A program made the translations under genes and the position numbers. A stretch of 64,000 nucleotides of DNA from Aphanothece sacrum FPU1. GTDB lineage: Bacteria > Cyanobacteriota > Cyanobacteriia > Cyanobacteriales > Microcystaceae. The stretch covers positions 62,001-126,000 of the forward strand of contig NZ_BDQK01000003.1 in the NCBI RefSeq assembly GCF_003864295.1, in the 5' to 3' direction. Below the pieces are notes generated by a model. That model was not told the DNA's origin and did no database searches. It saw only the letters and a program-made list of their open reading frames with translations. Of the stretch, positions 1 to 8,276 are shown in pieces; the first letter of the stretch is position 1, and each line of letters opens with the position of its first letter.

Positions 1-48
1 GATCCCGTTAGTGAGGTGTTAATGGTGGAAGCTTGGGATGAATCGTAA
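1..48 (+). CDS. 3' end of an unidentified gene cut by the window edge
   Basis: The first 16 codons are open in one frame and end in TAA at 46-48, reading DPVSEVLMVEAWDES. There are too few residues to name a family. The gene would converge on the phosphatase gene that ends at 189. The 140 bases between them show only an imperfect hairpin around 126-151 with no T-run, so a terminator is not clear. Confidence 0.35.
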   Translation, partial: DPVSEVLMVEAWDES

Positions 49-188
49 GAAACTTATCCTTGCAATCTGATTCTACCTTTCTTCTGCCAGAGGACTCCCA
101 CCACAGCAAAGCTTGGTGACGAGATGAATGGTTTGGTTCCACTCACCAACCATCGCACCACAGGATTTTATGATATAACTAGGCAATG

Positions 189-2162
189 TTACCAGTCATT
201 AAAGCTGCTTTGGGGTCGCACTTTAACCCTAACTAAAACCGCCGTAATGTTATCATGGCCATTGTAACGATTGGCAAATTCTATGAGTTTATGGAGTCCC
301 TGTTCTAAATTTTGGCTAGAACTCAACAAGGGCGATAAATAAGTCTGCCAATGATCTTCGATCAGATCATTATCCGAGAGTCCGTCAGAACACAATAACA
401 ATAGGGTGTCTTCATAAAGTTCCAGAAAGCGGATATCCGGTTGCACATAATTGTTATCATGAGGTCCCAAGGCCTGAGTTAATTGATAAGCATCAGGTCG
501 CCCATAGGCAATTTCTGGGTCAATACCGCGTTGAATGGCTTTTTGACCCACCTCATGATCGACTGTTAGCTGTTCGAGTCCCCCTTTGCGACTCAGACGG
601 TAAACCCGACTGTCTCCTACATGAGCGATCGCTACTTGAGTATCTTTGACAGACACCAAAACCAGGGTGGTTCCCATGCGGCCACTACCAGAACTGGAGT
701 TTTTTTGATTAACATCATAAAGACTTTGATTGGCCAATAAAATCCCCTGTAAGATGGTTTCTTGGGTCGGGAAATCTTCTGTCCAATGCTTGGCAAAAAA
801 TTCTTGTAAACTTTCCACGGCCATTTTACTGGCCACCTCTCCGGCCGCATGACCTCCCATTCCATCACAGACAATATATAAGCCGCGACCTTCCAGGTTT
901 TTCCCCTGATTAGTCTCTTGTTTATGTACTTCCGTATTAATCCCAAAATAGTCTTCATTGTGATGACGTTGACGACCTTTATCAGTACATCCAGCCTCAT
1001 CGAGACTGAGCAATTCCAGGGGAAGAACGGCCGTGGGTAAGTCATGACCCCGTTCACCAATGGTCAGAGGTTCGTCCGAACTCATATCCAGTAAATCTTC
1101 GGAGAAATCTGGTAAAATTGAGAGATTATCCTGAGGCAAATTTTGGGGTACATCAGAAGATGCTCCTTCTTGGGTGGGGTTATCTTCTGAAATACCTTGT
1201 TGTTCGGTGGCTAAATCTTGCAATTCTAATCGCAAGTCGGTTAGGTTTTCAATCTCTCCTTGAGCGACTTTAGTCACGAGAGTCATTAAAGAAGTCCCAG
1301 GGGGATATTTAGTTTGAGTCAACCATTTTTGCCATAATTTGCCTAAATTTTTTAAAGCGGGTGGTTTATGAGGAATATCGGGATAAAGTTGCCCTATGCC
1401 AAACATTTGATCCTCATCCACTCGTAAGTTATCATCGATCAGCAGACTTTGACGACAGTTGACGGTAGCAAGGGATTTCCAAAGAGTCACCATCTGCTTA
1501 AACCAGTAGATAATCTGAAGGATGGGTAAAGATTCTTCGATGAGTAAGGTTGAGAGGACTTGCCAATGGGTGCGATCAGGCAATAAAATGACTTCTGTTT
1601 CTTCTTCAATCCAAGCGTCGTGGACTTCGGGAATTATGGGGTATAAGTCAGGAAAACTAAGATAAGGTAAGGCTAAGTTAGGCAGCCCTATTTGTTGCCA
1701 GATAGAGCTAGAAGACTCATTTTGAGGAGATGAGGTCAAATTAGGCGATTGGGTTAATAAAACCTTGAGGACGGATTTTTGCAGGGGTTGACAATCAACC
1801 ACTTGTCCCCGATACAATTTTTGGGTATCAGTGAGTGCTATGGTTTGTAAGGCAGTCTCTTTGTTCTGTGTCCATAGTTGATACTTTTGTCCGGCATCTA
1901 AGTAGTCTCCATAGAGAGTTAGTTGTTGAGATGAAGGGATTTCTTCGACTGAGGTATTATTTTGGGGATCATCAATGGTTTGTGCTAGGATGGCCTGCCA
2001 GATTGTCCCAATTAAGGCCTCACATTCGGGACAAGTGGCCGTATTTAAGGGAACACTTTTAGTGCATTTATGACAAATCTGATGAGTCAACGAGGTTCCA
2101 CATTGTTGACAAAATTTATAATGATTGGCATTTTCTAATTGACATTGGGGACAAACCAGCAT
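189..2162 (-). CDS. Zinc-ribbon protein with C-terminal PP2C-type Ser/Thr phosphatase
   Basis: The protein has 657 residues when started at the ATG ending at 2162, where the conserved zinc ribbon begins (MLVCPQCQ). An earlier in-frame ATG at 2201 would add 13 hydrophobic residues with no support. Four Cys pairs in the first ~50 residues form two zinc ribbons. The C-terminal ~250 residues are a PP2C metal-dependent phosphatase: RHHNEDYF, CDGMGGHAAGE, GTTLVL, HVGDSRVYRL and LLCSDGLSDND carry the expected metal-binding Asp residues. The middle (~residues 90-340) has pieces such as VLKVLL and LLIDDNLRVDEDQMF that look like a decayed protein-kinase fold without recognisable catalytic residues. The likely role is dephosphorylation of Ser/Thr kinase targets in the cytoplasm. 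The phosphatase domain is secure; the pseudokinase reading is inference. Confidence 0.85.
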   Translation of the reverse strand: MLVCPQCQLENANHYKFCQQCGTSLTHQICHKCTKSVPLNTATCPECEALIGTIWQAILAQTIDDPQNNTSVEEIPSSQQLTLYGDYLDAGQKYQLWTQNKETALQTIALTDTQKLYRGQVVDCQPLQKSVLKVLLTQSPNLTSSPQNESSSSIWQQIGLPNLALPYLSFPDLYPIIPEVHDAWIEEETEVILLPDRTHWQVLSTLLIEESLPILQIIYWFKQMVTLWKSLATVNCRQSLLIDDNLRVDEDQMFGIGQLYPDIPHKPPALKNLGKLWQKWLTQTKYPPGTSLMTLVTKVAQGEIENLTDLRLELQDLATEQQGISEDNPTQEGASSDVPQNLPQDNLSILPDFSEDLLDMSSDEPLTIGERGHDLPTAVLPLELLSLDEAGCTDKGRQRHHNEDYFGINTEVHKQETNQGKNLEGRGLYIVCDGMGGHAAGEVASKMAVESLQEFFAKHWTEDFPTQETILQGILLANQSLYDVNQKNSSSGSGRMGTTLVLVSVKDTQVAIAHVGDSRVYRLSRKGGLEQLTVDHEVGQKAIQRGIDPEIAYGRPDAYQLTQALGPHDNNYVQPDIRFLELYEDTLLLLCSDGLSDNDLIEDHWQTYLSPLLSSSQNLEQGLHKLIEFANRYNGHDNITAVLVRVKVRPQSSFNDW

Positions 2163-2394
2163 AATTCGTCTAATCAGTAATAATAAAGCAGACGCAAACA
2201 TTATTTAGCTCTATTTTCTATTGTCTCAGTCAAAGTAGTCTTTTAGGGAAAAGATTACGATTATTGTAATATTTCAAGGGGGATCAAACTCTCTCAAGAT
2301 TGATGCGCATCGCTAATCTGTTACCCATCGTCTTTTATCAATTATTTATTAGTTTAGCATAGTTTGTCTGATAAAATCATCTGGTAGTAATGTT

Positions 2395-2550
2395 CTCAGT
2401 CCGCTTCTGAGGGAAAATATTATTAATTCCGAAGGGCGAGTTATTTATCAGCAACTCACTCAAGAAAAGGTTATGCTTGATATTAGTCCTAATAGTAATT
2501 GGGAATTAAATGGGACAATTCGTCAAGCATTAGGTTTAATCTGTCAATAA
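2395..2550 (+). pseudogene. Decayed fragment, nucleotidyltransferase-like tail
   Basis: An open stretch without a start codon ends at TAA 2548-2550. It encodes LSPLLRENIINSEGRVIYQ followed by about 30 residues. The first part resembles the C-terminus of MNT-type (MntA) nucleotidyltransferases, where an R-x-x-I-x-x-E-G-x-x-I-Y pattern is usual. The frame is closed by a stop upstream of about 2356, so the catalytic part is missing. The rest of the 2163-2631 gap shows nothing else. It is probably a relic of a toxin-antitoxin or HEPN/MNT module. Confidence 0.35.
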
Positions 2551-2631
2551 AGCTAGAAAAATCAATCTTTTCTGCTTATTTAGTGTTAAAATTGAAAGCA
2601 CAATGACTGGTTAGTTAAAAAGACTTAAATA

Positions 2632-3546
2632 ATGTCTACTGTTAATGTTTCCGTTCCAGCGACTACCGCTAATTTAGGACCAGGTTTTGACTGTATTGGA
2701 GCAGCCTTAACCTGCTATAATCAATTTCAGTTTGCCCTCACAGAAGATACCCTAAACCCCCTCAAAATTACGGTAACAGGAGCAGAATCTCATCGGGTGA
2801 GCATCGACCAAACTAACCTCATTTATCAAGCTTTTGTTAATTTTTATCAACATCTTGACAAAAGTCCCCCTAGTATTGCTATTAATATAGAGTTGGGGAT
2901 TCCCTTATCCAGAGGTTTAGGCAGTTCCGCCACTGCCATTGTGGGGGGATTAGTCGGGGCCAACGAATTAGCAGGACAGGCCCTATCCATCGAGGAAGTG
3001 ATGGAATTAGCGATCGCCATAGAAGGACATCCCGATAACGTTGTCCCTGCTTTATTGGGTCATTGTCAATTATCTGTAGGAGAGAGGGGAAACTGGCAAA
3101 TTTGTCAAGTACCTTGGCATCAGGATTTGATTCCGGTGGTAGGCATTCCTAATTTTGAACTATCCACCCAAGAAGCGCGGGGGGTCTTACCGAAACAATT
3201 GAGCCGTGCCGATGCTATTTTCAATATAGCCCACATGGGGTTACTGATCAGAGCCTTAGAAACAGCCAATACAGACTGGTTAGCCATGGCCCTAGAAGAC
3301 AAATTGCATCAACCTTACCGTCAAAGTTTAATTCCAGGATATGAAGCTGTCAAACAAGCAGCGATCGCGGCTGGAGCTTATGGTATGGTCATTAGTGGGG
3401 CTGGCCCGACCTTATTAGCGATTACATCCCCTAAGCAGGCCACAGAAGTGATCAAAGGAATGGAAACAGCCTGGCAGTCATTAGACATTATAGCACAAGT
3501 GAGATCTCTTTCTCTAGATACCCAAGGAGCCAGAATCTTTTATTAA
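2632..3546 (+). CDS. thrB: Homoserine kinase
   Basis: The 304-residue GHMP-family kinase phosphorylates homoserine with ATP, the step before threonine synthase. The N-terminus VSVPATTANLGPGFDCIG and the ATP-binding loop SRGLGSSATAIVGGL (about residues 90-105) are diagnostic. The C-terminal GAYGMVISGAGPTLLAI is GHMP motif 3. The length is normal for bacterial ThrB. The ATG at 2632 begins directly before the conserved strand. It is followed after 81 bp by hisG and then fmt on the same strand, a possible loose operon of amino-acid and translation genes. Confidence 0.95.
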   Translation: MSTVNVSVPATTANLGPGFDCIGAALTCYNQFQFALTEDTLNPLKITVTGAESHRVSIDQTNLIYQAFVNFYQHLDKSPPSIAINIELGIPLSRGLGSSATAIVGGLVGANELAGQALSIEEVMELAIAIEGHPDNVVPALLGHCQLSVGERGNWQICQVPWHQDLIPVVGIPNFELSTQEARGVLPKQLSRADAIFNIAHMGLLIRALETANTDWLAMALEDKLHQPYRQSLIPGYEAVKQAAIAAGAYGMVISGAGPTLLAITSPKQATEVIKGMETAWQSLDIIAQVRSLSLDTQGARIFY

Positions 3547-3627
3547 TGAATAATTAATAATGGTTCTATAGTATCAGAGTTTAGTTTATTTGTAGACGTT
3601 GATTTAACCGAATAATTAATAACTTAA

Positions 3628-4272
3628 ATGATTACTATTGCATTACCAAAAGGCGCGCTTTTATCAGATTCAATTCAACTTTTTCAAAAAATTGGCTTAG
3701 ATTTTAGTGCTTTTTTAGATCCCAAAAATCGTCAACTGCAAATTAGTGATCCCACTCAGACAGCGACCGCTTTATTAGTAAGAGCAACTGACGTTCCGGT
3801 TTATGTAGAATATGGTCAGGCCCAATTAGGTATTGTGGGCTATGATTTATTACTAGAAAAAAAACCTGTCGTTGCTAATTTAGTAGATCTAAAATTTGGG
3901 TCTTGTCGGATGTCTGTAGCTGTGCCAAAAACAAGTCCATATCAACGTCCAGTTGACTTACCACCTCATGGAAAAGTTGCCTCTAAATTTGTCAATTGTG
4001 CCAAAGAATATTTCCGAAGTTTAGACTTACCCGTAGAAATTATACCCCTTTATGGTTCTGTGGAATTAGGTCCCATTACAGGGATGTCTGAAGCAATTGT
4101 TGACTTAGTTTCTACGGGAAAAACCTTAAGAGAAAATGGTTTAATTGAAATTGATACTCTCTTTGAAAGTACCTCTCGTTTAATTGCTCATCCCTTAAGT
4201 TATCGCCTCAATTTAGATAATCTTAATAATTGGGTAGAAAAAGTTAGAACAAGTGTAATTAATCAGCCCTAA
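3628..4272 (+). CDS. hisG: ATP phosphoribosyltransferase, short form
   Basis: At 214 residues this is the short HisG type, which lacks the C-terminal regulatory domain and needs the HisZ partner. It condenses ATP and PRPP in the first step of histidine synthesis. Visible motifs are the N-terminal [14 protein letters not shown], the central VGYDLLLE and the PRPP-binding segment [22 protein letters not shown] (~residues 148-170). It ends 9 bp before fmt, so the two are probably co-transcribed. No hisZ is present in this window, so it must lie elsewhere. Confidence 0.95.
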   Translation: MITIALPKGALLSDSIQLFQKIGLDFSAFLDPKNRQLQISDPTQTATALLVRATDVPVYVEYGQAQLGIVGYDLLLEKKPVVANLVDLKFGSCRMSVAVPKTSPYQRPVDLPPHGKVASKFVNCAKEYFRSLDLPVEIIPLYGSVELGPITGMSEAIVDLVSTGKTLRENGLIEIDTLFESTSRLIAHPLSYRLNLDNLNNWVEKVRTSVINQP

Positions 4273-4281
4273 AATTTATCT

Positions 4282-5295
4282 ATGGAAGTTATTTTTTTTG
4301 GAACCCCAGAATTTGCTGTCCCGACTTTACAACGATTAATTGATCAGCCTAATATTAAGGTAATAGGAGTGGTAACTCAACCCGATAAACGACGGGGACG
4401 GGGTAGTCAATTAATCCCCTCAGCCATTAAAAAATTAGCTTTCAAGCATGATATTCCCGTCTGGCAACCTAAAAAAATCAAAAAGCATCAAGACACCCTT
4501 TATGCTCTTAAGAATGCTCAAGCGGATGCTTTTATTGTAGTAGCCTATGGACAAATTTTATCCCCCGAAATATTAGCCATGCCAAAACTGGGATGTATTA
4601 ACGTTCATGGCTCAATTTTGCCCAAATATCGGGGTGCGGCCCCTATTCAATGGTGTCTTTATCATGGGGAAGCAGAAACGGGTATTACAACGATGCTGAT
4701 GGATGAAGGAATGGACACAGGGGCCATGTTATTAAAAGCTTATACCCCAATTGATTTATTAGATAATGCTCATCAAATTGCAGAAAAATTAGCTGAACAA
4801 GGAGCGGATTTACTGATAGAAACTTTAGGAAAACTTGAACAAAGTAAGATTAATCCTATACCTCAAAATGATAGTGAAGCAACTTATGCTTCCTTGATTA
4901 AAAAAGAAGATTATCTTATTAATTGGTCAAGGTCAGCTAGAGAAATTCATAATCAAATTAGAGGATTTTATCCTAATTGTGTGACACCATTTAGAGATGG
5001 TTTTGTCAAAATCATGGCAACTTTTCCCCTTATTGAAGCTTATTATTCCCAACTTCCTGATGACTTAAAAGCTTTAATTAACCTAACAAATATACATTAT
5101 AATACAGCACAAAATCCCGGAGAAGTTGTTAGTATTATCAAAAATTTTGGACCGGTTATTCAAACAGGAGAAGGATTTCTATTATTACGAGAAGTTCAAC
5201 GTTCTGGTAAACGTCCACAATTAGGTCAAGATTTTGTTAACGGGAGTCATTTACTAATTGGAGAATCATTAGGGGTTTCAATAATTAATAATTAA
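4282..5295 (+). CDS. fmt: Methionyl-tRNA formyltransferase
   Basis: The 337-residue protein transfers a formyl group from 10-formyl-tetrahydrofolate to initiator Met-tRNA. The N-terminus [17 protein letters not shown], the core [19 protein letters not shown] (~105-125, containing the catalytic N-x-H and the SLLP-like loop) and [11 protein letters not shown] are classical Fmt signatures. The C-terminal OB-like tRNA-binding domain is present. Length is usual for cyanobacteria. It lies 9 bp after hisG. Confidence 0.95.
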   Translation: MEVIFFGTPEFAVPTLQRLIDQPNIKVIGVVTQPDKRRGRGSQLIPSAIKKLAFKHDIPVWQPKKIKKHQDTLYALKNAQADAFIVVAYGQILSPEILAMPKLGCINVHGSILPKYRGAAPIQWCLYHGEAETGITTMLMDEGMDTGAMLLKAYTPIDLLDNAHQIAEKLAEQGADLLIETLGKLEQSKINPIPQNDSEATYASLIKKEDYLINWSRSAREIHNQIRGFYPNCVTPFRDGFVKIMATFPLIEAYYSQLPDDLKALINLTNIHYNTAQNPGEVVSIIKNFGPVIQTGEGFLLLREVQRSGKRPQLGQDFVNGSHLLIGESLGVSIINN

Positions 5296-5302
5296 TAATA
5301 AG

Positions 5303-5320
5303 GTCAATTCATGAATTGAC
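5303..5320. repeat. 18-bp perfect palindrome just after fmt
   Basis: GTCAATTCATGAATTGAC is its own reverse complement. It starts 8 bp after the fmt stop codon. A relative with extended arms occurs at 61675-61704 after another gene, so this is a dispersed palindromic family. It could form a 3'-end hairpin, but no T-run follows. Confidence 0.6.
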
Positions 5321-5404
5321 TGATAACTGATAAGTACCGAAGCAAAATTAATTGCACAGTCAAGGCGCGGGTTTTGATATAGTCGTAATGGTTGAGTAAC
5401 AACG

Positions 5405-5469
5405 GTAAGGGCGGGTTTATTTAATTTTTTGGTGAGAATAATTGATTTATGTAAAAAACCCGCCCCTAC
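5405..5469 (+). repeat. 65-bp palindrome-ended repeat, copy 1
   Basis: The element begins GTAAGGGCGGGTTTAT and ends AAAAAACCCGCCCCTAC, so its ends are inverted repeats. The reverse complement of 44568-44632 matches it at 60 of 65 positions by hand alignment. An extra copy of one end (AAAACCCGCCCCTAC) follows at about 5470-5484. It carries no gene. It looks like a small non-autonomous (MITE-like) cyanobacterial repeat. Confidence 0.75.
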
Positions 5470-5521
5470 AAAAACCCGCCCCTACAAATTTTGTGTACCT
5501 ACTTAACTGAAATGACTGTAT

Positions 5522-6112
5522 TTATTGATTAAAATCAGCAATAATTTTTTCTAATTCAGTAATTTTAGCTTGCAATGTGTCAACTTCTTCTTGGGAATAA
5601 CGAACAGGGATATGTTGGGGACAATTCCAATTCCAAGCTTCAATATCAAAGACAATAACGCGTTCAATTTCGGTATCATCGTTATGATCTCTAACTTTTT
5701 CAATTAAAGCTTTATCTCCTTCAATATATCTGGCTTTGCCCCAAATTTTCAACCGTTGACGATGACGATAGTCCATTAAAAAGAGGAACGCTTTGTAATT
5801 TTCTGCAAGGTTGCCAACGGTGATATATTGAACATTACCTCTAAAATCAGGAAAACAAACAGTTTTTTCCGATAAAACCTTGAGAAATCCTGGGTTTCCT
5901 CCCCGAAACTGAATATAGGGATAACCATTAGAACTCACGGTTCCGAAATAAAAACCATCCAAATTAGCAATAAATTGGGCAATTTCTGGAGTGACTGTAT
6001 CGTTATCGGGGCCGTGTTGTTCAAACTTAGCATAAATTTGTCGTGACCCTCGTTTTTCTTGTGCTTCCTTAACAGCAGGGGTAAAGGCAATTTCTGTGAA
6101 TTTGCGAGGCAT
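5522..6112 (-). CDS. Pyridoxamine-5'-phosphate-oxidase-family flavin protein
   Basis: The 196-residue FMN-binding split-barrel protein has the conserved segment DGFYFGTVSSNGYPYIQFRGGNPGFLKVL, then FPDFRGN and KAFLFLMDYRHRQRLKIWGKA (~100-125), as in the PNPOx-like family. A C-terminal helix (EEVDTLQAKITELEKII) follows. The family includes flavin- or heme-handling and general redox proteins; the substrate cannot be told. It is not classical PdxH. The ATG ends at 6112. It is downstream of the GST gene on the same strand but 219 bp away. Confidence 0.75.
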   Translation of the reverse strand: MPRKFTEIAFTPAVKEAQEKRGSRQIYAKFEQHGPDNDTVTPEIAQFIANLDGFYFGTVSSNGYPYIQFRGGNPGFLKVLSEKTVCFPDFRGNVQYITVGNLAENYKAFLFLMDYRHRQRLKIWGKARYIEGDKALIEKVRDHNDDTEIERVIVFDIEAWNWNCPQHIPVRYSQEEVDTLQAKITELEKIIADFNQ

Positions 6113-6331
6113 TTTAATTATCTCCTAATAAGTTGCCATTAATGAACTTTTGGTTATGGATCTGAGCTAAAATAATAGGTGAGAGTTGCTCCGTTTTAGG
6201 AAATAAAATCATGGATGAAAATACTAATCTGAAAAATATGTTATCCGTTCTATAAGTTTAATTATATATAGCGTTCGGTACAATCAAGAAAATCAAAAAA
6301 GATTGCCCGAACATCACTAAAAAAAGCCTTT

Positions 6332-6931
6332 TTACAGTCCTAACATGGGAACATAACCGGATAATTGCTTAACCCGTTCAATCCAGGCTAATACATTGGG
6401 ATAGGGGGCTAAATCAATCTTACCATCAGCCGCTAAAGCCACATAGGGAAAAACGGCGATATCAGCAATGGTAGGACGTTCAAATTCTAACCATTGACGT
6501 TCTTTAAGATGATTATTGAGTTGAGTTAAAATAAATTCAGATTTTTGAGTTGCGCGCTCAATATTAATGGTCGTAGCGTTAAATAGATAGTATAATCTAG
6601 CGTTTTCTGGTCCTTGGCGTACTTCTCCTGCTGTGGTAGACAACCAACGCACAACTTGACTCAAGGAAACTGCATCCAAAGGAAGCCATTCTTCACCCCC
6701 ATATTGACGAGCTATATAGACTAAAATGGCTTGAGCATCGCTAATAATCTGATTGTCGTCAATCAAAACAGGGACTTGACCAAAAGGATTAAGTTGCAGA
6801 AATTCGGGTGCTTTGTGCGCTCCTTGCATTAAATCCACTTTAATCCACTCAAAATCAAGCTTTAACAAGCATAACAAAAGTTTAACTTTGTAGCTATTAC
6901 CAGATAGTTCGTGACCGTAAAGTTTAATCAT
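6332..6931 (-). CDS. Glutathione S-transferase family protein
   Basis: The protein has 199 residues when started at the ATG ending at 6931. This start begins the thioredoxin-fold domain (MIKLYGHELSGNSYKVKLLL) and has an AAGGAAG ribosome-binding site about 8 bases upstream. A longer frame to 7030 would run through the promoter. N-terminal GST domain: NPFGQVPVLIDD and SDAQAILVYIARQYG (glutathione site, ~45-75). C-terminal helical domain: RPTIADIAVFPYVALA. The likely role is conjugation or peroxide/xenobiotic defence in the cytoplasm. Transcription probably starts at the promoter at 6984-7012 and crosses an inverted repeat. Confidence 0.88.
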   Translation of the reverse strand: MIKLYGHELSGNSYKVKLLLCLLKLDFEWIKVDLMQGAHKAPEFLQLNPFGQVPVLIDDNQIISDAQAILVYIARQYGGEEWLPLDAVSLSQVVRWLSTTAGEVRQGPENARLYYLFNATTINIERATQKSEFILTQLNNHLKERQWLEFERPTIADIAVFPYVALAADGKIDLAPYPNVLAWIERVKQLSGYVPMLGL

Positions 6932-6959
6932 GGGGGTTACTTCCTTTAGTTTAACTTGT

Positions 6960-6977
6960 GTACCCTTTATTGGGTAC
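6960..6977 (-). promoter_or_regulatory. Operator-like inverted repeat at the GST transcription start
   Basis: GTACCC-N6-GGGTAC is a perfect 6-bp inverted repeat. It overlaps the predicted +1 (about 6976) of the promoter at 6984-7012. This is a classic place for a repressor to block initiation. The regulator is unknown; the function is inferred from geometry only. Confidence 0.5.
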
Positions 6978-6983
6978 GGGATT

Positions 6984-7012
6984 ACTATACCGAATATTTG
7001 GTTTAATGTCAA
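6984..7012 (-). promoter_or_regulatory. Consensus sigma-70 promoter for the GST gene
   Basis: Reading the minus strand, TTGACA (7007-7012) is separated by exactly 17 bases from TATAGT (6984-6989). This is a near-perfect housekeeping promoter pointing at the GST gene, leaving a leader of about 45 bases. Such a strong promoter with an inverted repeat at +1 suggests repression control. Confidence 0.75.
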
Positions 7013-7022
7013 GGGGTTAAAA

Positions 7023-7073
7023 AAGATCAATGATCTTCTTTGACAAAGCTTTTGACAACTTGTTATAACAAGT
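7023..7073 (+). promoter_or_regulatory. Promoter with two palindromes for the desaturase gene
   Basis: On the plus strand TTGACA (7040-7045) is followed after 17 bases by TTATAA (7063-7068). A perfect palindrome with one central base, AAGATCA-A-TGATCTT (7023-7037), abuts the -35 box. A perfect 16-bp palindrome, ACTTGTTATAACAAGT (7058-7073), covers the -10 box. A second TTGACA lies at 7052-7057. Binding of a dimeric regulator is likely but unproven. Confidence 0.6.
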
Positions 7074-7112
7074 ATGAGGCTCGAATGACACCAAAGCCAT
7101 TATTGAGGCTTT

Positions 7113-8141
7113 ATGACTATGGCTGATGCTAGATTTGACGAAATTTCAATCCAATCATCCCTCAAGGTGACAAGAGACGAAACTGTTGATTCAGAACGAA
7201 ACTTTGAGCGTTCCCCAAAAAGAGCAGTAGCTTATCTGTCTCCCCAACAAGTCTTTTCGAGTGAAGGATTGACGGAACTCAATCAACCATCCAATCTCAA
7301 AGGAATCCTGCAACTACTTGGACATTTAGCCGTCATGGTAGGTAGTGGATATATTTGGCTGAATCAGGACAATTTAGGGCTTAAGATTCCGGCCTTAATA
7401 ATCTACGGATTTACGCTTGCGACCATGTTTGCCGCTTTACATGAATGCGTTCACCGCACTGCCTTTGCCAACAATCGTCTTAACGACATAGTGGCTTGGT
7501 TCGCAGGTTTACTATCCTTTTACAATAGCACGTTCTATCGTCGCTACCACAAATGGCATCACCGCTATACTCGTATTCGAGATAAAGACCCCGAACTTAC
7601 TGATCTCACACCCACTAACCTGGGTGAATATCTTTGGGTAATAAGCGGCATTCCTTGGTGGATAGGTAAGGTGCAAACCCATTATCTTTGCGCTACAGGA
7701 CAGATGGAAGATTTGCCCTATATTCAGGAAACCGCGAGAGGGGAAATTCAGCGTTCAGTACAGTTACAACTATTAACCTATTTGGGCGCGATCATCGTCT
7801 CAATATATTACCAACAACCTTGGTTTGTTTTGTTTTGGCTATTGCCTCTAGCTATGGGACAACCTTTATTAAGATTCATTTTATTGGCAGAACATACAGC
7901 TTGCACTTTTGATGCTAATCCTTTTGCCAATACTCGCACGACTTTGACAGCTATACCCCTAAGATTTTTGATGTGGAATATGCCCTTTCATGCTGAACAT
8001 CATTTTTGTCCTTCGATTCCTTTTCATGCTTTAGGTAAAGCCCACCAAAAATTGCAGCCCCATCTGTGTTACGTTGAACGCGGCTATATCAATGTTAACT
8101 TAGGTGTTGTTAAGAATAATACCCACAAAGAAATTCGATAA
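7113..8141 (+). CDS. Fatty-acid-desaturase-superfamily membrane enzyme
   Basis: The 342-residue integral membrane di-iron enzyme has three His boxes: HECVHRTAF (~110-118), HKWHHRYT (~146-153) and HAEHHF (~294-299). Four hydrophobic spans surround them. It inserts double bonds or hydroxyls into an acyl or carotenoid-like substrate using O2. The substrate is not clear from sequence; the boxes are of the CrtR/CrtW/DesC-like general type. ATG 7113 or ATG 7119 could be the start; a GAGG site lies at 7102. A desaturase gene is reported beside the low-oxygen acsF-ho-hemN set in some cyanobacteria, and hemN is next here. The last codons (NTHKEIR) lie inside a duplicated repeat. Confidence 0.8.
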   Translation: MTMADARFDEISIQSSLKVTRDETVDSERNFERSPKRAVAYLSPQQVFSSEGLTELNQPSNLKGILQLLGHLAVMVGSGYIWLNQDNLGLKIPALIIYGFTLATMFAALHECVHRTAFANNRLNDIVAWFAGLLSFYNSTFYRRYHKWHHRYTRIRDKDPELTDLTPTNLGEYLWVISGIPWWIGKVQTHYLCATGQMEDLPYIQETARGEIQRSVQLQLLTYLGAIIVSIYYQQPWFVLFWLLPLAMGQPLLRFILLAEHTACTFDANPFANTRTTLTAIPLRFLMWNMPFHAEHHFCPSIPFHALGKAHQKLQPHLCYVERGYINVNLGVVKNNTHKEIR

Positions 8142-8270
8142 ACCCGCCTCTACCTTATTTATGATAGCCACAAAAAAGGTTTTCGTCGGGGCGGGTTTTT
8201 TGCTAAAATAAATGATACCCACAAAGAAATTAGATAAACCCGCCCCTACATTATTTATGATACCATTCCC
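8115..8270 (+). repeat. Two tandem degenerate repeat copies covering the desaturase 3' end
   Basis: ACCCACAAAGAAATT occurs at 8121 and again at 8217, each followed by (C/A)GATAAACCCGCC(T/C)CTAC and TTATTTATGATA. The copies are 96 bp apart. The first copy includes the final codons and stop of the desaturase gene. The CCCGCCCCTAC end is shared with the 65-bp repeats at 5.4 and 44.6 kb. Confidence 0.65.
8140..8201 (+). terminator. Possible terminator of the desaturase gene
   Basis: AAACCCGCC (8140-8148) can pair with GGCGGGTTT (8190-8198), which runs into six T residues. The loop is long (~41 bases), so efficiency is uncertain. The arms belong to a dispersed repeat. Confidence 0.4.
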
Positions 8271-8276
8271 ATCTGC

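Noticed and set aside
632-1060. 142-codon minus-strand frame within the phosphatase gene
   Set aside because: It overlaps the PP2C catalytic region in another frame, with no motif and unusual composition.
6273-6312. GTTCGG..CAATC / GATTGCCCGAAC hairpin downstream of the GST gene as a terminator
   Set aside because: The stem is imperfect with a long loop and lacks a T-run on the GST strand.
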